Source: JACQFV01 sp964593585 (GTDB taxonomy: Bacteria; Zixibacteria; MSB-5A5; WJJR01). From it: a stretch of DNA of 64,000 nucleotides. Shown one piece after another: positions 1-9,104 of this stretch (positions are counted from its first letter, which is position 1; every line of letters begins with the position of its first letter). Location: NCBI GenBank assembly GCA_964593585.1, contig CAZQIZ010000008.1:33396-97395 (forward strand), in the 5' to 3' direction. The position numbers were made by a program, and so were the translations under genes. The notes beneath the pieces are model-generated. The model did not search any database, was not told the DNA's origin, and worked only from the letters and a program-made list of their open reading frames with translations.

Positions 1-3000
1 GAAGACAAGATCGCCGAAGCGCTGGCGGCCTATGGTGTCACCCCCGAATGGGCGGTCGGCAACGATGGCCTGCCGCATTTCACCATCGGGTTGTTTCCGC
101 ATGTCGAACTGAAGCAGGCGGCCGATTGGCTTCTGGCCGAGTATGGCGCGCAGGTCTCTGGCGCCTCGCGTCTGGGACACGCCGTCGAAGTCGCCCTCCC
201 CGCCGACAATTGGGCCGAGATCGCCTCCGATGACCGTGTTGTCTGGATCGAGCCGTTCTGGCCGCGTGTGCCGCACAACAATTCCAATCGCGCGAATGTC
301 ACCGCCGACATCGCCCAGGCCGCGCCGTACAATCTCAACGGCCTCGGTATCGTCGTCGGCGAGTGGGATGAAGGCCGCGCCGATCCGAACCATGCCGACT
401 TCGGCGGACGCATCATCTCCGCCGATGCCTCGGCGATCTCGACCCACTCCACCCATGTCGCCGGCACCGTCCTTGGCGCCGGCGCCGCGCCATCGTTCAC
501 CTACAAGGGCATGGCGCCGATGGCCACCCTGCTGACACACCAGTGGTGGAACACCGGCTCGGAGATGGAGCTCGAGTACCAAAACGGCATCGACAATGTC
601 GACATGCGCATCGCCACCAACTCATGGGGTGTGGGCTACGGTCCGCCCAACACCTCCAACTGCAATGCCTTCCTTGGAAACTACTTCTCCGAATGCGGCA
701 ATCTTGATGATGTCGCCCGCGGCGAATTGGGCAAACCGGTGACCATCGTCTGGTCGGCCGGCAACGAGCGTTCGACCGGTTCGCAGTATTGCGGCTCGAT
801 TGGGTTCACTTGGGGCACGGTCACCCCCTATGGCACCGCCAAGAATGTCCTGACCATCGGCGCGATCAATTCCAACAATTCGACCATGACCGGCTTCTCC
901 AGTTGGGGACCGACCGATGATGGCCGTCTCAAACCCGAACTGGTCGGACCCGGCTGCCAGACTTCCGTCGACTTCGGTGTCACCTCCACCAAACCCGGCA
1001 GCGGCTACACCATCGCCTGCGGCACTTCGATGTCGGCGCCAACCGTCAGCGGCTGCATCGCCCTCTGGATGCAACGCTGGATGGCCACGCGTATCGAGCC
1101 GCCGCTCTCCTCGACCAGCAAGGCGGTCTTCGTCGAAAGCGCCGATGACCTCGGCGACCCCGGCCCCGAATACGATTGGGGCTATGGCCGTGTCGATGTG
1201 ACCGCGGCCGTCGACTTGATCGACCAGAATCGCTACATCGAGGACTCGATCACGCAAGGGGAAACCAAAAGCTGGACCTTCAACAACTCGGGCGCGCTGT
1301 CTTTGATTTCGGTGACGCTGGCTTGGGATGATCCCGCCGCCGCCCCCAACGCCGCCAGCACACTCATCAACAACCTCAACCTGCGCCTGATTCCACCGTC
1401 GGGACCGGCCGAGCATCTCCCGTGGGTTCTGAACCCGGCCAATCCCTCCGCCTCCGCCGCCACCGGCATCAACGTGCGTGACAATCTCGAGCAGGTTCGT
1501 CTGACCGGCGCGCTGGCCACCGGCACCTGGATCGTTGAAGTCACCGGCGCGTCAGTGCCGCTGGGTCCGCAGCGCTTCTCGCTGGCGTTCGCGCCGGGCA
1601 TGACGCTCTCGTCGACCCAGCAGGCCTACAACCTCGACATCGAGCCGGTCACCAATCCCTCCGCGCTCGCCGGCGTCGCATCGCTGCCGTTTACGCTCGC
1701 CAACATGGGATTCACCGCCGACACATACGATGTCACGCTGACCAGCAGCCACGGCTGGGCCATCGCCGACAATCCGCGCGTGATCGCGCTGGGCGCCTAC
1801 TCCGACTCGGCGCTCACTTACGGTCTGACCATTCCGATCGGCACTCCCTATGGGACGATCGACACGGTCGTCGCGCTCGCCGCATCGCAGGGTGCTCCGC
1901 CGCTCTCCTCGGTCGATACGATGTTTGTCACCGTTGTCTCCGGACGCGCCGTCTGGGCCGAGGCCGGATGCGATTCGCTGGGTGTCGTTGGACGCACCGT
2001 GCAGATGACCGCGCGCCTGACCAACGCGGGCATCGCCGATGATACGATCAACTGGACCGCTGGCAATGCTCTCGGCTGGAGCGTCAGCCCCGCTGCCGGT
2101 TCGGTGGCGGTAGTGCAGGGTGAATTTGCCGACATCGCATTCGATGTCACCATTCCGCCGTCGGTCCCCTATGGCACCACCGCCCAGATCATCGTAGCCG
2201 GCGTGTCGAACGAGGACCCTTCCGCCGCCGACGCCGACACGATGACATTGCAGGCGCTGCCGCGTCCGCCGCACCCGATCCTGCTGGATCCGGCCGACGC
2301 GCTCCTGTCGAATCACAGCGCGCAGACCCTGCGCTGGACGCATGACGCCTACATCGCGCCGCCGCCGGACTTCGCCAATTTCGACTACTACGTCGATTTG
2401 GCCGATGATCCCGCCTTCACGGTCAACGCCATGCGCACCGGCCCATTCCCGGATACCCAGACCGTGACCGCGACACTGCCCGATGGCACTCACTACTGGC
2501 GGGTGCTCACCGTAAACCCGCTCGGCGACACCAGCGATCCATCGGCCGCGCGACAGTTCACCATCGACACGCAGTCGCCGGCCGTTCCAACGCTAAATCC
2601 CGCCGCCGACAGTCTCTACGAGCCCGATACCAACGTGACCTTCACTTGGCAGAGCGTCCTCGATGCCGCGCAATACAAGTGGGAGATGGCGCCCGATCCG
2701 TCGTTTGCCGTCGACGTCGATTCGGCCCTGCTGGCCGTCGCCGCCCAGGATCGCGTCCTGCCCTCCTGCAGCACCGTCGTCTTCTGGCGCGTGACCGCCA
2801 TCGACGCCGCAGGCAATCGCTCGGCGCCGTCGCCGCCGCATCGCTACGCGGTCTATCAGGTCGGCGACATCAACTTCGACTGCCAGTTGAGCATCCTCGA
2901 TGTAGTCGGAATTGTCGAGATCGCCTTCCGCGGCGGCGCGCTCCCCGATCCCGAGGGCCGCGCCGAACTGCTCTGCAATCCGCCGATCGACATCACCGAT

Positions 3001-3060
3001 GTCGCGCGGCTGGTCGATGTGATCTTCCGCAACGGTCCGCCTCCCTGCGGTCCGAATTAA
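1..3060 (+). CDS. Secreted subtilisin-like serine protease (S8), 5' end outside window
   Basis: The reading frame is open from base 1, so the gene starts upstream; a TTG at base 91 is internal. About 1019 residues are visible. The first ~85 look like the end of an I9-type propeptide. The S8 catalytic triad is present: Asp in GEWDEG (residue ~123 counted from base 1), His in STHSTHVAG (~152) and Ser in GTSMSAP (~343). It is followed by a jelly-roll-like region, several Ig/FN3-like beta domains and, in the last ~65 residues, a duplicated dockerin-like motif (GDINFDC...DVVGIVEIAFRGG, then DITDVARLVDVIFRNG). The predicted role is extracellular proteolysis, with the tail used for attachment or calcium binding. 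The same tail type ends the proteins at 36862-39132 and 60970-63954. Family call is secure; substrate is unknown. Confidence 0.92.
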   Translation, partial: EDKIAEALAAYGVTPEWAVGNDGLPHFTIGLFPHVELKQAADWLLAEYGAQVSGASRLGHAVEVALPADNWAEIASDDRVVWIEPFWPRVPHNNSNRANVTADIAQAAPYNLNGLGIVVGEWDEGRADPNHADFGGRIISADASAISTHSTHVAGTVLGAGAAPSFTYKGMAPMATLLTHQWWNTGSEMELEYQNGIDNVDMRIATNSWGVGYGPPNTSNCNAFLGNYFSECGNLDDVARGELGKPVTIVWSAGNERSTGSQYCGSIGFTWGTVTPYGTAKNVLTIGAINSNNSTMTGFSSWGPTDDGRLKPELVGPGCQTSVDFGVTSTKPGSGYTIACGTSMSAPTVSGCIALWMQRWMATRIEPPLSSTSKAVFVESADDLGDPGPEYDWGYGRVDVTAAVDLIDQNRYIEDSITQGETKSWTFNNSGALSLISVTLAWDDPAAAPNAASTLINNLNLRLIPPSGPAEHLPWVLNPANPSASAATGINVRDNLEQVRLTGALATGTWIVEVTGASVPLGPQRFSLAFAPGMTLSSTQQAYNLDIEPVTNPSALAGVASLPFTLANMGFTADTYDVTLTSSHGWAIADNPRVIALGAYSDSALTYGLTIPIGTPYGTIDTVVALAASQGAPPLSSVDTMFVTVVSGRAVWAEAGCDSLGVVGRTVQMTARLTNAGIADDTINWTAGNALGWSVSPAAGSVAVVQGEFADIAFDVTIPPSVPYGTTAQIIVAGVSNEDPSAADADTMTLQALPRPPHPILLDPADALLSNHSAQTLRWTHDAYIAPPPDFANFDYYVDLADDPAFTVNAMRTGPFPDTQTVTATLPDGTHYWRVLTVNPLGDTSDPSAARQFTIDTQSPAVPTLNPAADSLYEPDTNVTFTWQSVLDAAQYKWEMAPDPSFAVDVDSALLAVAAQDRVLPSCSTVVFWRVTAIDAAGNRSAPSPPHRYAVYQVGDINFDCQLSILDVVGIVEIAFRGGALPDPEGRAELLCNPPIDITDVARLVDVIFRNGPPPCGPN

Positions 3061-3065
3061 TCGCA

Positions 3066-3091
3066 GGTGGGCGCGCACCTGCGCGCCCACC
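3066..3091 (+). terminator. GC-rich hairpin after the subtilase gene
   Basis: A perfect 11-bp stem (GGTGGGCGCGC pairing with GCGCGCCCACC, loop ACCT) begins 6 bases after the stop codon. There is no T tract, so this may be a Rho-independent-like or 3'-end-protecting structure rather than a canonical terminator. The remaining ~200 bases to the next gene show nothing recognisable. Confidence 0.45.
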
Positions 3092-3299
3092 GCCCGCATT
3101 CCCGCTTCGCCGCATGACGGGCGACCGGATGGCGCGATCACTGCCGCGCATCCGGGCTCGGGCCATCCCATCCCATTCCCATTCAATTCTCCGCGCGCCC
3201 CGCCGATAAGTAGACAAGGGCCGGTCGACAGGCCATCCGTCCGCCTGCCGACCGTATGACCGTGCTGTTGCGACCGTCTGACCGCAAGTGGAGGGCGTC

Positions 3300-4769
3300 T
3301 TGACTCAACGCCATTTACGCATCGTACTCGTCGACGACGATCCCGAGATCGCCCAGGCGGTGGTCAACTATCTCGCTCCCGAAAAGTACCACATCCGCGT
3401 CATCGGTGATGGCGCGCTGGTCATGACGGCGGTGCGGGAAGAGGCCCCCGACGTGGTCATTCTCGATGTCCATCTGCCGTCGATGTCCGGTCTGGAGATC
3501 CTCCGCCAGATCAAGGCCGAAACCCCGCAGACCCCCGTCATCATCGTCTCCGGCTACGTCTCCACCGACAACGCCATCGAGGCGATGCGCCAGGGGGCCT
3601 TCGAATACCTGACCAAGCCGTTCCGTCTGGCCGAACTCGAGCGCGTCCTCGGACGCGCCACCGGCCAGAACGCCGGCGAGCACATTCCCGACGACGAGAA
3701 TGTTCCGTTGGACGGCGACCAGATTCTCGGCAAATCGCCGGAGATGGTCGCGGTCGCCAAGATGATCGGGCAGATCGCGCTGACCGACGCGCCGGTGCTC
3801 ATCATCGGCGAGACCGGCACCGGCAAGGAACTGGTGGCGCGCGCCATCGTCCGCAACTCCGCTCGCCACAAGGCGCCGTTTTTCTCCGTCTCCTGCAGCG
3901 GCGCCTCGCCGCATTCGCTGGAGGCCGAACTGTTCGGCACCTTCGCCGATGGACGCACCGTCCGCGGCAACCTCGAAATGGCCAACGGCGGCACCATCTT
4001 CCTCGATGAGATCGCCGATCTTTCGCTTCTGGCGCAAAGCCGTCTCTACCGTGTCCTCGAGGAGAAAATGTCCGAGCCGCTCGAAGGCGGCGACAAGCGC
4101 CCGGTCAACGTCCGGGTGATTGCCGCCTCCAACCAGAGCTTGGTCGATGCGATGAAGGAAGGCCGCTTCCGCGTGGACCTCTTCTATATGTTGAAGGCGG
4201 TCTCGGTTCACCTGCCGCCGCTGCGCGAGCGCAAGGCCGACATCCGCCTGCTCTGCGACTACTTCGGGCGCAAGTACTCGCGCATGGAGCACCGGCCGCA
4301 CAAGCCGCTGTCGACGCAGGCCTACGAACGCCTGCTGCACTACCACTGGCCGGGCAACGTGCGCGAACTGGAAAACGCCGTCCATATGGCCGTGCTCCTG
4401 TCGCGCGAGTCCGAACTGATGCCGGAGGATTTCCCGGTGCTGGCCGATGTCCGGCCCACCGTGTCGCTGGACACCGACCAGGTGCGCCAGGAGTGCCGCG
4501 ACATCTTTGCCCAGATCCTCGCGCAGGTCTTCGACAAGGCCGCGGCGGCGGCGCCGGGACGGGTCTACGCCGACATCACTGCGGCGCTGGAGGAGACGTT
4601 GGTCGAAGCGGCGTTGGCCGCCACCGAACAGAATCAGGTGCGCGCCGCGCAACTGCTGGGCATCTCGCGCAATACGCTGCGCGAACGCATGAAGCGCATG
4701 GCGCCGCAGGCGGGCGCCGAGGCGGTCACCGCCGGGCCCGCCCAGAATGAGCCGGCGACACGCTTCTAA
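3300..4769 (+). CDS. NtrC-family response regulator lacking GAFTGA
   Basis: A 489-residue three-domain regulator. The N-terminal receiver has phospho-acceptor Asp in VILDVHLP (~56) and the conserved Lys in YLTKPF (~106). The AAA+ domain has Walker A GETGTGK (~170-176), Walker B FLDEI (~236) and an arginine-finger region. The C-terminal Fis-type HTH is AAQLLGISRNTLRERM. I chose TTG at 3300 because GGAGGG lies at 3290-3295; an in-frame GTG at 3288 overlaps that motif. The segment between ELFG and GGTIFLDEI is about 8 residues shorter than usual and contains no GAFTGA, the loop that contacts sigma54. It may therefore not open sigma54 promoters in the normal way. It lies directly upstream of the pil operon, so a PilR-like role is possible but inferred. 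Confidence 0.9.
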   Translation: MTQRHLRIVLVDDDPEIAQAVVNYLAPEKYHIRVIGDGALVMTAVREEAPDVVILDVHLPSMSGLEILRQIKAETPQTPVIIVSGYVSTDNAIEAMRQGAFEYLTKPFRLAELERVLGRATGQNAGEHIPDDENVPLDGDQILGKSPEMVAVAKMIGQIALTDAPVLIIGETGTGKELVARAIVRNSARHKAPFFSVSCSGASPHSLEAELFGTFADGRTVRGNLEMANGGTIFLDEIADLSLLAQSRLYRVLEEKMSEPLEGGDKRPVNVRVIAASNQSLVDAMKEGRFRVDLFYMLKAVSVHLPPLRERKADIRLLCDYFGRKYSRMEHRPHKPLSTQAYERLLHYHWPGNVRELENAVHMAVLLSRESELMPEDFPVLADVRPTVSLDTDQVRQECRDIFAQILAQVFDKAAAAAPGRVYADITAALEETLVEAALAATEQNQVRAAQLLGISRNTLRERMKRMAPQAGAEAVTAGPAQNEPATRF

Positions 4770-4992
4770 TGTGAAATCCACAGTGTGGGACAAATCCCAC
4801 ACACGGATGTTCACGGACCGGCCGGGTCCGAGAAAAAAGCCCTAAATCGAACAGCCCAACCGGCCGATGCAGTAACAGACAGTCGGGAAACCCGATGGCC
4901 CGGGAGAAAGGCAATTGGCCGTCGCATCCCGCCAGGATACTCAAAGCACGACGGCGCCACGGCGCCGCATGAGAGCGGAAGTGGGGAGGATC
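4770..4992 (+). promoter_or_regulatory. 223-base leader with several hairpins before pilM
   Basis: The gap holds a perfect 8-bp hairpin GTGTGGGA/TCCCACAC (4783-4802) and a CGGACC/GGTCCG hairpin (4814-4830) followed by A-rich sequence. Further short stems such as TCGGGAAACCCGA lie around 4882-4894. The first may terminate the regulator transcript although it has no T tract. The rest could be a structured pil leader. I compared it by eye with c-di-GMP (GEMM) riboswitches and found only the 3' piece suggestive, not the conserved core. No convincing promoter motif was seen. Confidence 0.3.
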
Positions 4993-6048
4993 ATGGGCTT
5001 TCCATTCAAACGCCGTAACAAGTCGGTCGCCGCGCTCGACATCGGCGCCAACGCGCTGAAGTTCGTGCGCCTGGATCGCCACTCCGACGGGTTCACCCTG
5101 TCGGCCGCCGGCATCCGTGAAATGCCGCCCGAGGCTCTGGTCTCCCACGAGATCAAGGACCGCGACGCGATCATCCTCAACATCCAGAGCCTGCTGGACC
5201 AGTGCGATCCCCGCACCGACGAGGTGGTCGTCTCGATCGCCGGACACGGCGTCATCACCGACAAATTCGAAGTCGATCTCAAGACCGGCGGCGAGGCGGA
5301 GCAGGCCATCCTCTTCGAGGCCGAACAGCGCTCGCCCTTCGACGTCGACGACGTCTCCATGGACTACCACATCCTGCGCACCGACGCCGACCGCGGCAAG
5401 ATGGAGGTCCTCCTCGTCGCCGCGCGCCGCGAATTTCTGCAGGAATATCTGCATTTGATCGAGGACGCCGGCCTGAAGACCAACATGGTCGACACCGACG
5501 CCTTCGCGGTGCTCAACGCCTACCAGATCAACTACGAGATCGACCCGGAGCGCGTCACCGCGCTGGTCAACATCGGCTTTGACACCACCAACGTGATCTT
5601 CCTCAAGGATGGTTCCTACCACTCGACCCGCGACGTCTCCGCGGGCGGGCGGATGATCTACGAAGCCATTCAGCGCGAGTTCCGTCTCAACCAGGAACTG
5701 GCCGCCAAGGTGCTCAAAGGCGAGCTGGAGTCGACGGTCGATCAGGACATGCTGCGCGCCACCGTGCGCAACGCCGCCGACGAACTGCTCACCGGCATGG
5801 AAGTGGCGTTCTCGTACTTCCGCACCCTGGCCAAGACCGACGCCGTCGATTGGATCGTGTTGTCCGGCGGCGGCGCCCTGATCCCGTATCTGCCCGAGAG
5901 CGTGCAGTCCAAACTCGGCATCCCGATTGAGATCTTTAACCCGCTGCGGAACATTGAATACGATCCCGAACTGTTCGGCAGCATCGACCCGGAAAAGATC
6001 GCCCCGCTTCTGGCGGTGGGCGTCGGATTGGCTTCGCGCGAGGTCTGA
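4993..6048 (+). CDS. pilM: Type IV pilus assembly protein PilM
   Basis: A 351-residue actin-like ATPase of the type IV pilus inner-membrane platform. It acts in the cytoplasm and binds the N-terminal tail of PilN. The N-terminal phosphate-binding motif ALDIGANALKFVRL and the later DTTNVIFLKDG and LSGGGALIP segments match the PilM/FtsA fold, and the length is typical. The start ATG at 4993 is preceded by GGGGAGGA; longer in-frame starts upstream have no ribosome-binding site. It is the first gene of pilMNOPQ, with pilN starting 4 bases after its stop. Confidence 0.95.
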   Translation: MGFPFKRRNKSVAALDIGANALKFVRLDRHSDGFTLSAAGIREMPPEALVSHEIKDRDAIILNIQSLLDQCDPRTDEVVVSIAGHGVITDKFEVDLKTGGEAEQAILFEAEQRSPFDVDDVSMDYHILRTDADRGKMEVLLVAARREFLQEYLHLIEDAGLKTNMVDTDAFAVLNAYQINYEIDPERVTALVNIGFDTTNVIFLKDGSYHSTRDVSAGGRMIYEAIQREFRLNQELAAKVLKGELESTVDQDMLRATVRNAADELLTGMEVAFSYFRTLAKTDAVDWIVLSGGGALIPYLPESVQSKLGIPIEIFNPLRNIEYDPELFGSIDPEKIAPLLAVGVGLASREV

Positions 6049-6052
6049 GACC

Positions 6053-6778
6053 ATGTCAATGATTGAAATCAATCTACTGCCACGCGAACTGCGCCGCTCC
6101 ACAAGCGGCCTCGCTGTCCCGAAGTCGGCCGTCACCGGCATCATCGGCGCGGTGATCTTTGCCGGCGTCCTGGGCGGCCTCACCTTCTGGCAGACCCAGC
6201 GCCTGGCCGCCGTCGAAGCGGACATCACCCGCGCCCAGGCCAAGGTCGAAAGCATGCGCGCCGACATCGAGCTGGTCGACCGCCTGACCAACGTCAAAGC
6301 GTCGATTGCCCAGCGCCTCGAGGCCATCGAGGCCCTCGACCGCAACCGCGGCGAGTGGGTGCGCAACCTCGAAGACATCGTCGCGGTCATTCCCGACTAC
6401 CTCTGGCTGTCGGGGTTCCGCCGCAACGACTTCAAGGCCAACCGCCCCGGACGCGGCCAGACCGATTCCACCGCCGCCCCGGTCAACAACGACTACCTCT
6501 TCGACGGCTATTGCTATTCGCTGTCGAGCCTGGCCAATCTCATCCTCAATATGCAGGATTCGCCGCGCTTCTCCGACGTGTCGCTCAAGCGCGCCAACTT
6601 TACCGACGTCAAAGACCGCAAGGTCTATGAATTCACCGTCTTTTGCCTCCTCCAACCGGTGTCCGACGACGAAGGCACCGGCGACGAGGCGGTCAACCCG
6701 GCCGAACTGGGGATCGATCCCAACGCGCCGGCGACCGAAGTTTCGGTCTACGACGAAACGATGGACGACGGGGAATAA
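6053..6778 (+). CDS. pilN: Type IV pilus assembly protein PilN
   Basis: A 241-residue bitopic membrane protein. The N-terminal motif MIEINLLP is the PilM-binding signature. It is followed by a single membrane helix at about residues 25-46, a coiled-coil segment (~47-105) and a periplasmic ferredoxin-like domain. With PilO it forms the alignment complex that links the cytoplasmic platform to the secretin through PilP. ATG at 6053 follows the pilM stop by 4 bases, which suggests coupled translation. The C-terminal ~30 residues are acidic and look disordered. Confidence 0.93.
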   Translation: MSMIEINLLPRELRRSTSGLAVPKSAVTGIIGAVIFAGVLGGLTFWQTQRLAAVEADITRAQAKVESMRADIELVDRLTNVKASIAQRLEAIEALDRNRGEWVRNLEDIVAVIPDYLWLSGFRRNDFKANRPGRGQTDSTAAPVNNDYLFDGYCYSLSSLANLILNMQDSPRFSDVSLKRANFTDVKDRKVYEFTVFCLLQPVSDDEGTGDEAVNPAELGIDPNAPATEVSVYDETMDDGE

Positions 6779-6834
6779 CTCCCCGCGACGGCAGTCAGGA
6801 GCGTATTCGCAGACGGGCGCTGGGCCGCCCATGG

Positions 6835-7464
6835 ATGGATGACATGGACCTGAGGAACCCCACAACGCAAAAATGGCTTCTCGCGGGACTGGCGTGTTGC
6901 GCGGCCGCTTACTTCTGGTACACCAAGGTGTACGTCGACTACCAGGAGAAAATCGACGCCTCCTACACGCGTCTCGAAGCGCTCGAGACCGAGGTCAAGA
7001 ACGTCGAGATGAAGTTCCGGACCCTCGATGCGCTCAAGCAGGAGTACAACGACATCACCTCCCGCTACCGCAACGTGTCCCAGTTGCTGCCGGAGGAAAA
7101 CCAACTCTCGCCGCTGTTGACCAAGATCCACGGCGCGGCGCTGGAGACCTCCTCGCGCGTCGCCACCGTCGATCCCCAGCCCACCGTCGACGAGGGCTTC
7201 TACCAGCGCGAGAGCTTCAATTTGACGGTGCACTCGACCTTCCATGACTTCGGCGACTTTTTGTCGCGGCTGTCGAACCTGCCGTTCATCGTCAACGTGC
7301 AGGACGTCGAACTGGCAACCGTCGAAGACCAGAACAATCCCGAAATGGAGACCGGCGGCTACACGCTCACCGCGCGGCTGACCATCTCCACTTATCACGT
7401 TAAAGAATCCGAGCGCCTGATCCTTCTGGATCAGCCGTCGATTGCGCAAACGCCGGGGGAGTAA
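6835..7464 (+). CDS. pilO: Type IV pilus assembly protein PilO
   Basis: A 209-residue protein with a short cytoplasmic N-terminus, one membrane helix (~14-30), a periplasmic coiled coil (~35-70) and a PilO-type ferredoxin-like domain (PEENQLSPLLTKIHGAA...). It partners PilN in the periplasm. Two in-frame ATGs are possible, 6835 and 6844; neither has a strong ribosome-binding site, so the start is uncertain by three residues. Its place between pilN and pilP supports the call. Confidence 0.92.
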   Translation: MDDMDLRNPTTQKWLLAGLACCAAAYFWYTKVYVDYQEKIDASYTRLEALETEVKNVEMKFRTLDALKQEYNDITSRYRNVSQLLPEENQLSPLLTKIHGAALETSSRVATVDPQPTVDEGFYQRESFNLTVHSTFHDFGDFLSRLSNLPFIVNVQDVELATVEDQNNPEMETGGYTLTARLTISTYHVKESERLILLDQPSIAQTPGE

Positions 7465-7468
7465 GACG

Positions 7469-9076
7469 ATGAAGCGACTGGATAAGATCGTAAGTCTCGT
7501 GACGGTCGGCGCCGTCGTCTGCGCCGTGGCCCTCCCCGCAATCGCCGGGGCCGCCACGCCGGTGCGGAATCTCACCCTCGCCAAAAACGGGGACTTCACC
7601 GAGGTCACCCTGCCGGTGCCGTCGTCGCAGTTGTGCGATCATTTCACCGAGCCGGCCACCGCGGCCCGCCCGTTCCGTATTGTCCTCAACATCTGCAATG
7701 CCGAGCACGCGCTGGCGCAGCAGCACTTCGCCAATTTGCCGCCGTGCGTCGTGCAGAAGATCCGCACCAGCCAGTTCGCGCCGAATCCGGAGCCGGTTGT
7801 CCGCGTCGTTCTCGACTTGACGAAGTCGGCGACCTACACCGTGCGCACCGAGGCCGACCGTCTGGTGATCGCGATCGCCGACGCCTCGCCGGCGTTCGCC
7901 GCCTGGAACGCGAACGCCGATGCGCCGACCCTGGCGCAGGCCGTCGCGCCGACCAAGATCGAAACACCCGTGGTGGAAAAGCCCAAGGTCGATCCGCCGA
8001 CCGCGGCTCCGTCCACGCCGGTCGAGACCAAGCCCGCGCAGTCGCTGACCGCCGAGGCGGTCCTCACCCAGAACGAACCGGTCAACACCAACACGCCGGT
8101 CACCGCAGCCGATCTGGCCGGCCCGAACGCCGCCACGACCACGACCGCGACCGAAGTGACACCGAACACCGCCGCGCCCGCGCCGAATTTCTCGCTGCCC
8201 TCGCAGCCGCTGGTCCTGGCGCCCGAACATCTCTCCGCCGCCCGCGAAGCCGAGACGGCGATGAAACAGTCGGAGACCGCCACGGCCCCGGTCAACCCGG
8301 ACAACAATGGGCCCCCGATGCTGGCGGTCACCAATGACCCGCTGGCCAATCTCGGGCTGCCGCCGGAAAACACGACGACCGACACCGCGACCACGCAGGA
8401 AGCGCTGATCGATCGCCTCAAAGCCAAATTCTTCAGCAACAACCGCGCGCCCAAGCCCTATCTGACCGAAGAGGGGATTTTGATCGAGCAGTTGCAGAAC
8501 ATGGACAGCGCGGTCTATGGCCCGCCGACGCCGGGCACGGAGATCGACCGCGAGGTGCTCCTGGAGCGCATCCGCCTCGCCTCGCAGCATCCGGGCATTC
8601 CCGCCAACATGCTGCCGTCGGTGCCGGGCGGTCCGGCCCGCGTCGAGGTCTTCTACGATGACCTCGGCCGCCGCGACCCGTTCGAGCCCCTGCTCAAAGG
8701 CCTGCGCTCGGGCTTCATCTCCGAAGCGCTGCCCAGCGTCGAAACCCTGCGCATGGTCGGCGTGCTGAAGGACGAAGACCGCGCCATGGCGCTGATGGAA
8801 GACACCGAGGGGCACTCGTACATCATGCGCCCCGGCGACCCGGTCGAAAACGGCCGCGTCCTGTCGGTGGGTGAGATGCGCACCGTCATTCAAGTGGATG
8901 AATACGGATGGACCCGCACCGTGGTCTTGCAGTTGTCGCCGCGCGGCGCCGATCCTTCGAAGGCGCTTGGGGCCAACAGCTGGGGACCCGACGAAACGGA
9001 AACCGTGACGCCGACTCCGGCCGCGCCGGCCACCACCGCGCCCGCGCCGACGACGCCACAGCCACAGGGTAATTGA
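7469..9076 (+). CDS. pilP: PilP-type lipoprotein-like pilotin fused to an AMIN domain
   Basis: A 535-residue exported protein, far longer than ordinary PilP (~170-180). A signal peptide (1-28) is followed by an AMIN domain (~30-135; VRNLTLAKNGDFTEVTLPV, FRIVLNICNAEHAL, RTSQFAPNPEPVVRVVLDL). A Pro/Thr/Ala-rich linker follows, and then a PilP domain at ~391-490 (YDDLGRRDPFEPLL...MVGVLKDEDRAMALMED). AMIN domains normally begin PilQ and bind peptidoglycan. Here PilQ has none, so the domain appears to have moved to its partner. There is no lipobox cysteine. ATG at 7469 lies 4 bases after the pilO stop. The PilP call is firm; the exchange is inferred from domain content. Confidence 0.88.
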   Translation: MKRLDKIVSLVTVGAVVCAVALPAIAGAATPVRNLTLAKNGDFTEVTLPVPSSQLCDHFTEPATAARPFRIVLNICNAEHALAQQHFANLPPCVVQKIRTSQFAPNPEPVVRVVLDLTKSATYTVRTEADRLVIAIADASPAFAAWNANADAPTLAQAVAPTKIETPVVEKPKVDPPTAAPSTPVETKPAQSLTAEAVLTQNEPVNTNTPVTAADLAGPNAATTTTATEVTPNTAAPAPNFSLPSQPLVLAPEHLSAAREAETAMKQSETATAPVNPDNNGPPMLAVTNDPLANLGLPPENTTTDTATTQEALIDRLKAKFFSNNRAPKPYLTEEGILIEQLQNMDSAVYGPPTPGTEIDREVLLERIRLASQHPGIPANMLPSVPGGPARVEVFYDDLGRRDPFEPLLKGLRSGFISEALPSVETLRMVGVLKDEDRAMALMEDTEGHSYIMRPGDPVENGRVLSVGEMRTVIQVDEYGWTRTVVLQLSPRGADPSKALGANSWGPDETETVTPTPAAPATTAPAPTTPQPQGN

Positions 9077-9104
9077 CAGGCACTCTTACGGAGGGCGAAA
9101 CACT

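Noticed and set aside
4815..4980. c-di-GMP riboswitch upstream of pilM
   Set aside because: Only a 3' fragment looks similar; the conserved GGGCAAACC and ACGCAAAGC parts were not found in order, so it is listed only as a structured leader.
4785..5018. 77-codon plus-strand frame in the pil leader
   Set aside because: Overlaps the pilM start, lacks a ribosome-binding site and has composition unlike neighbouring proteins.
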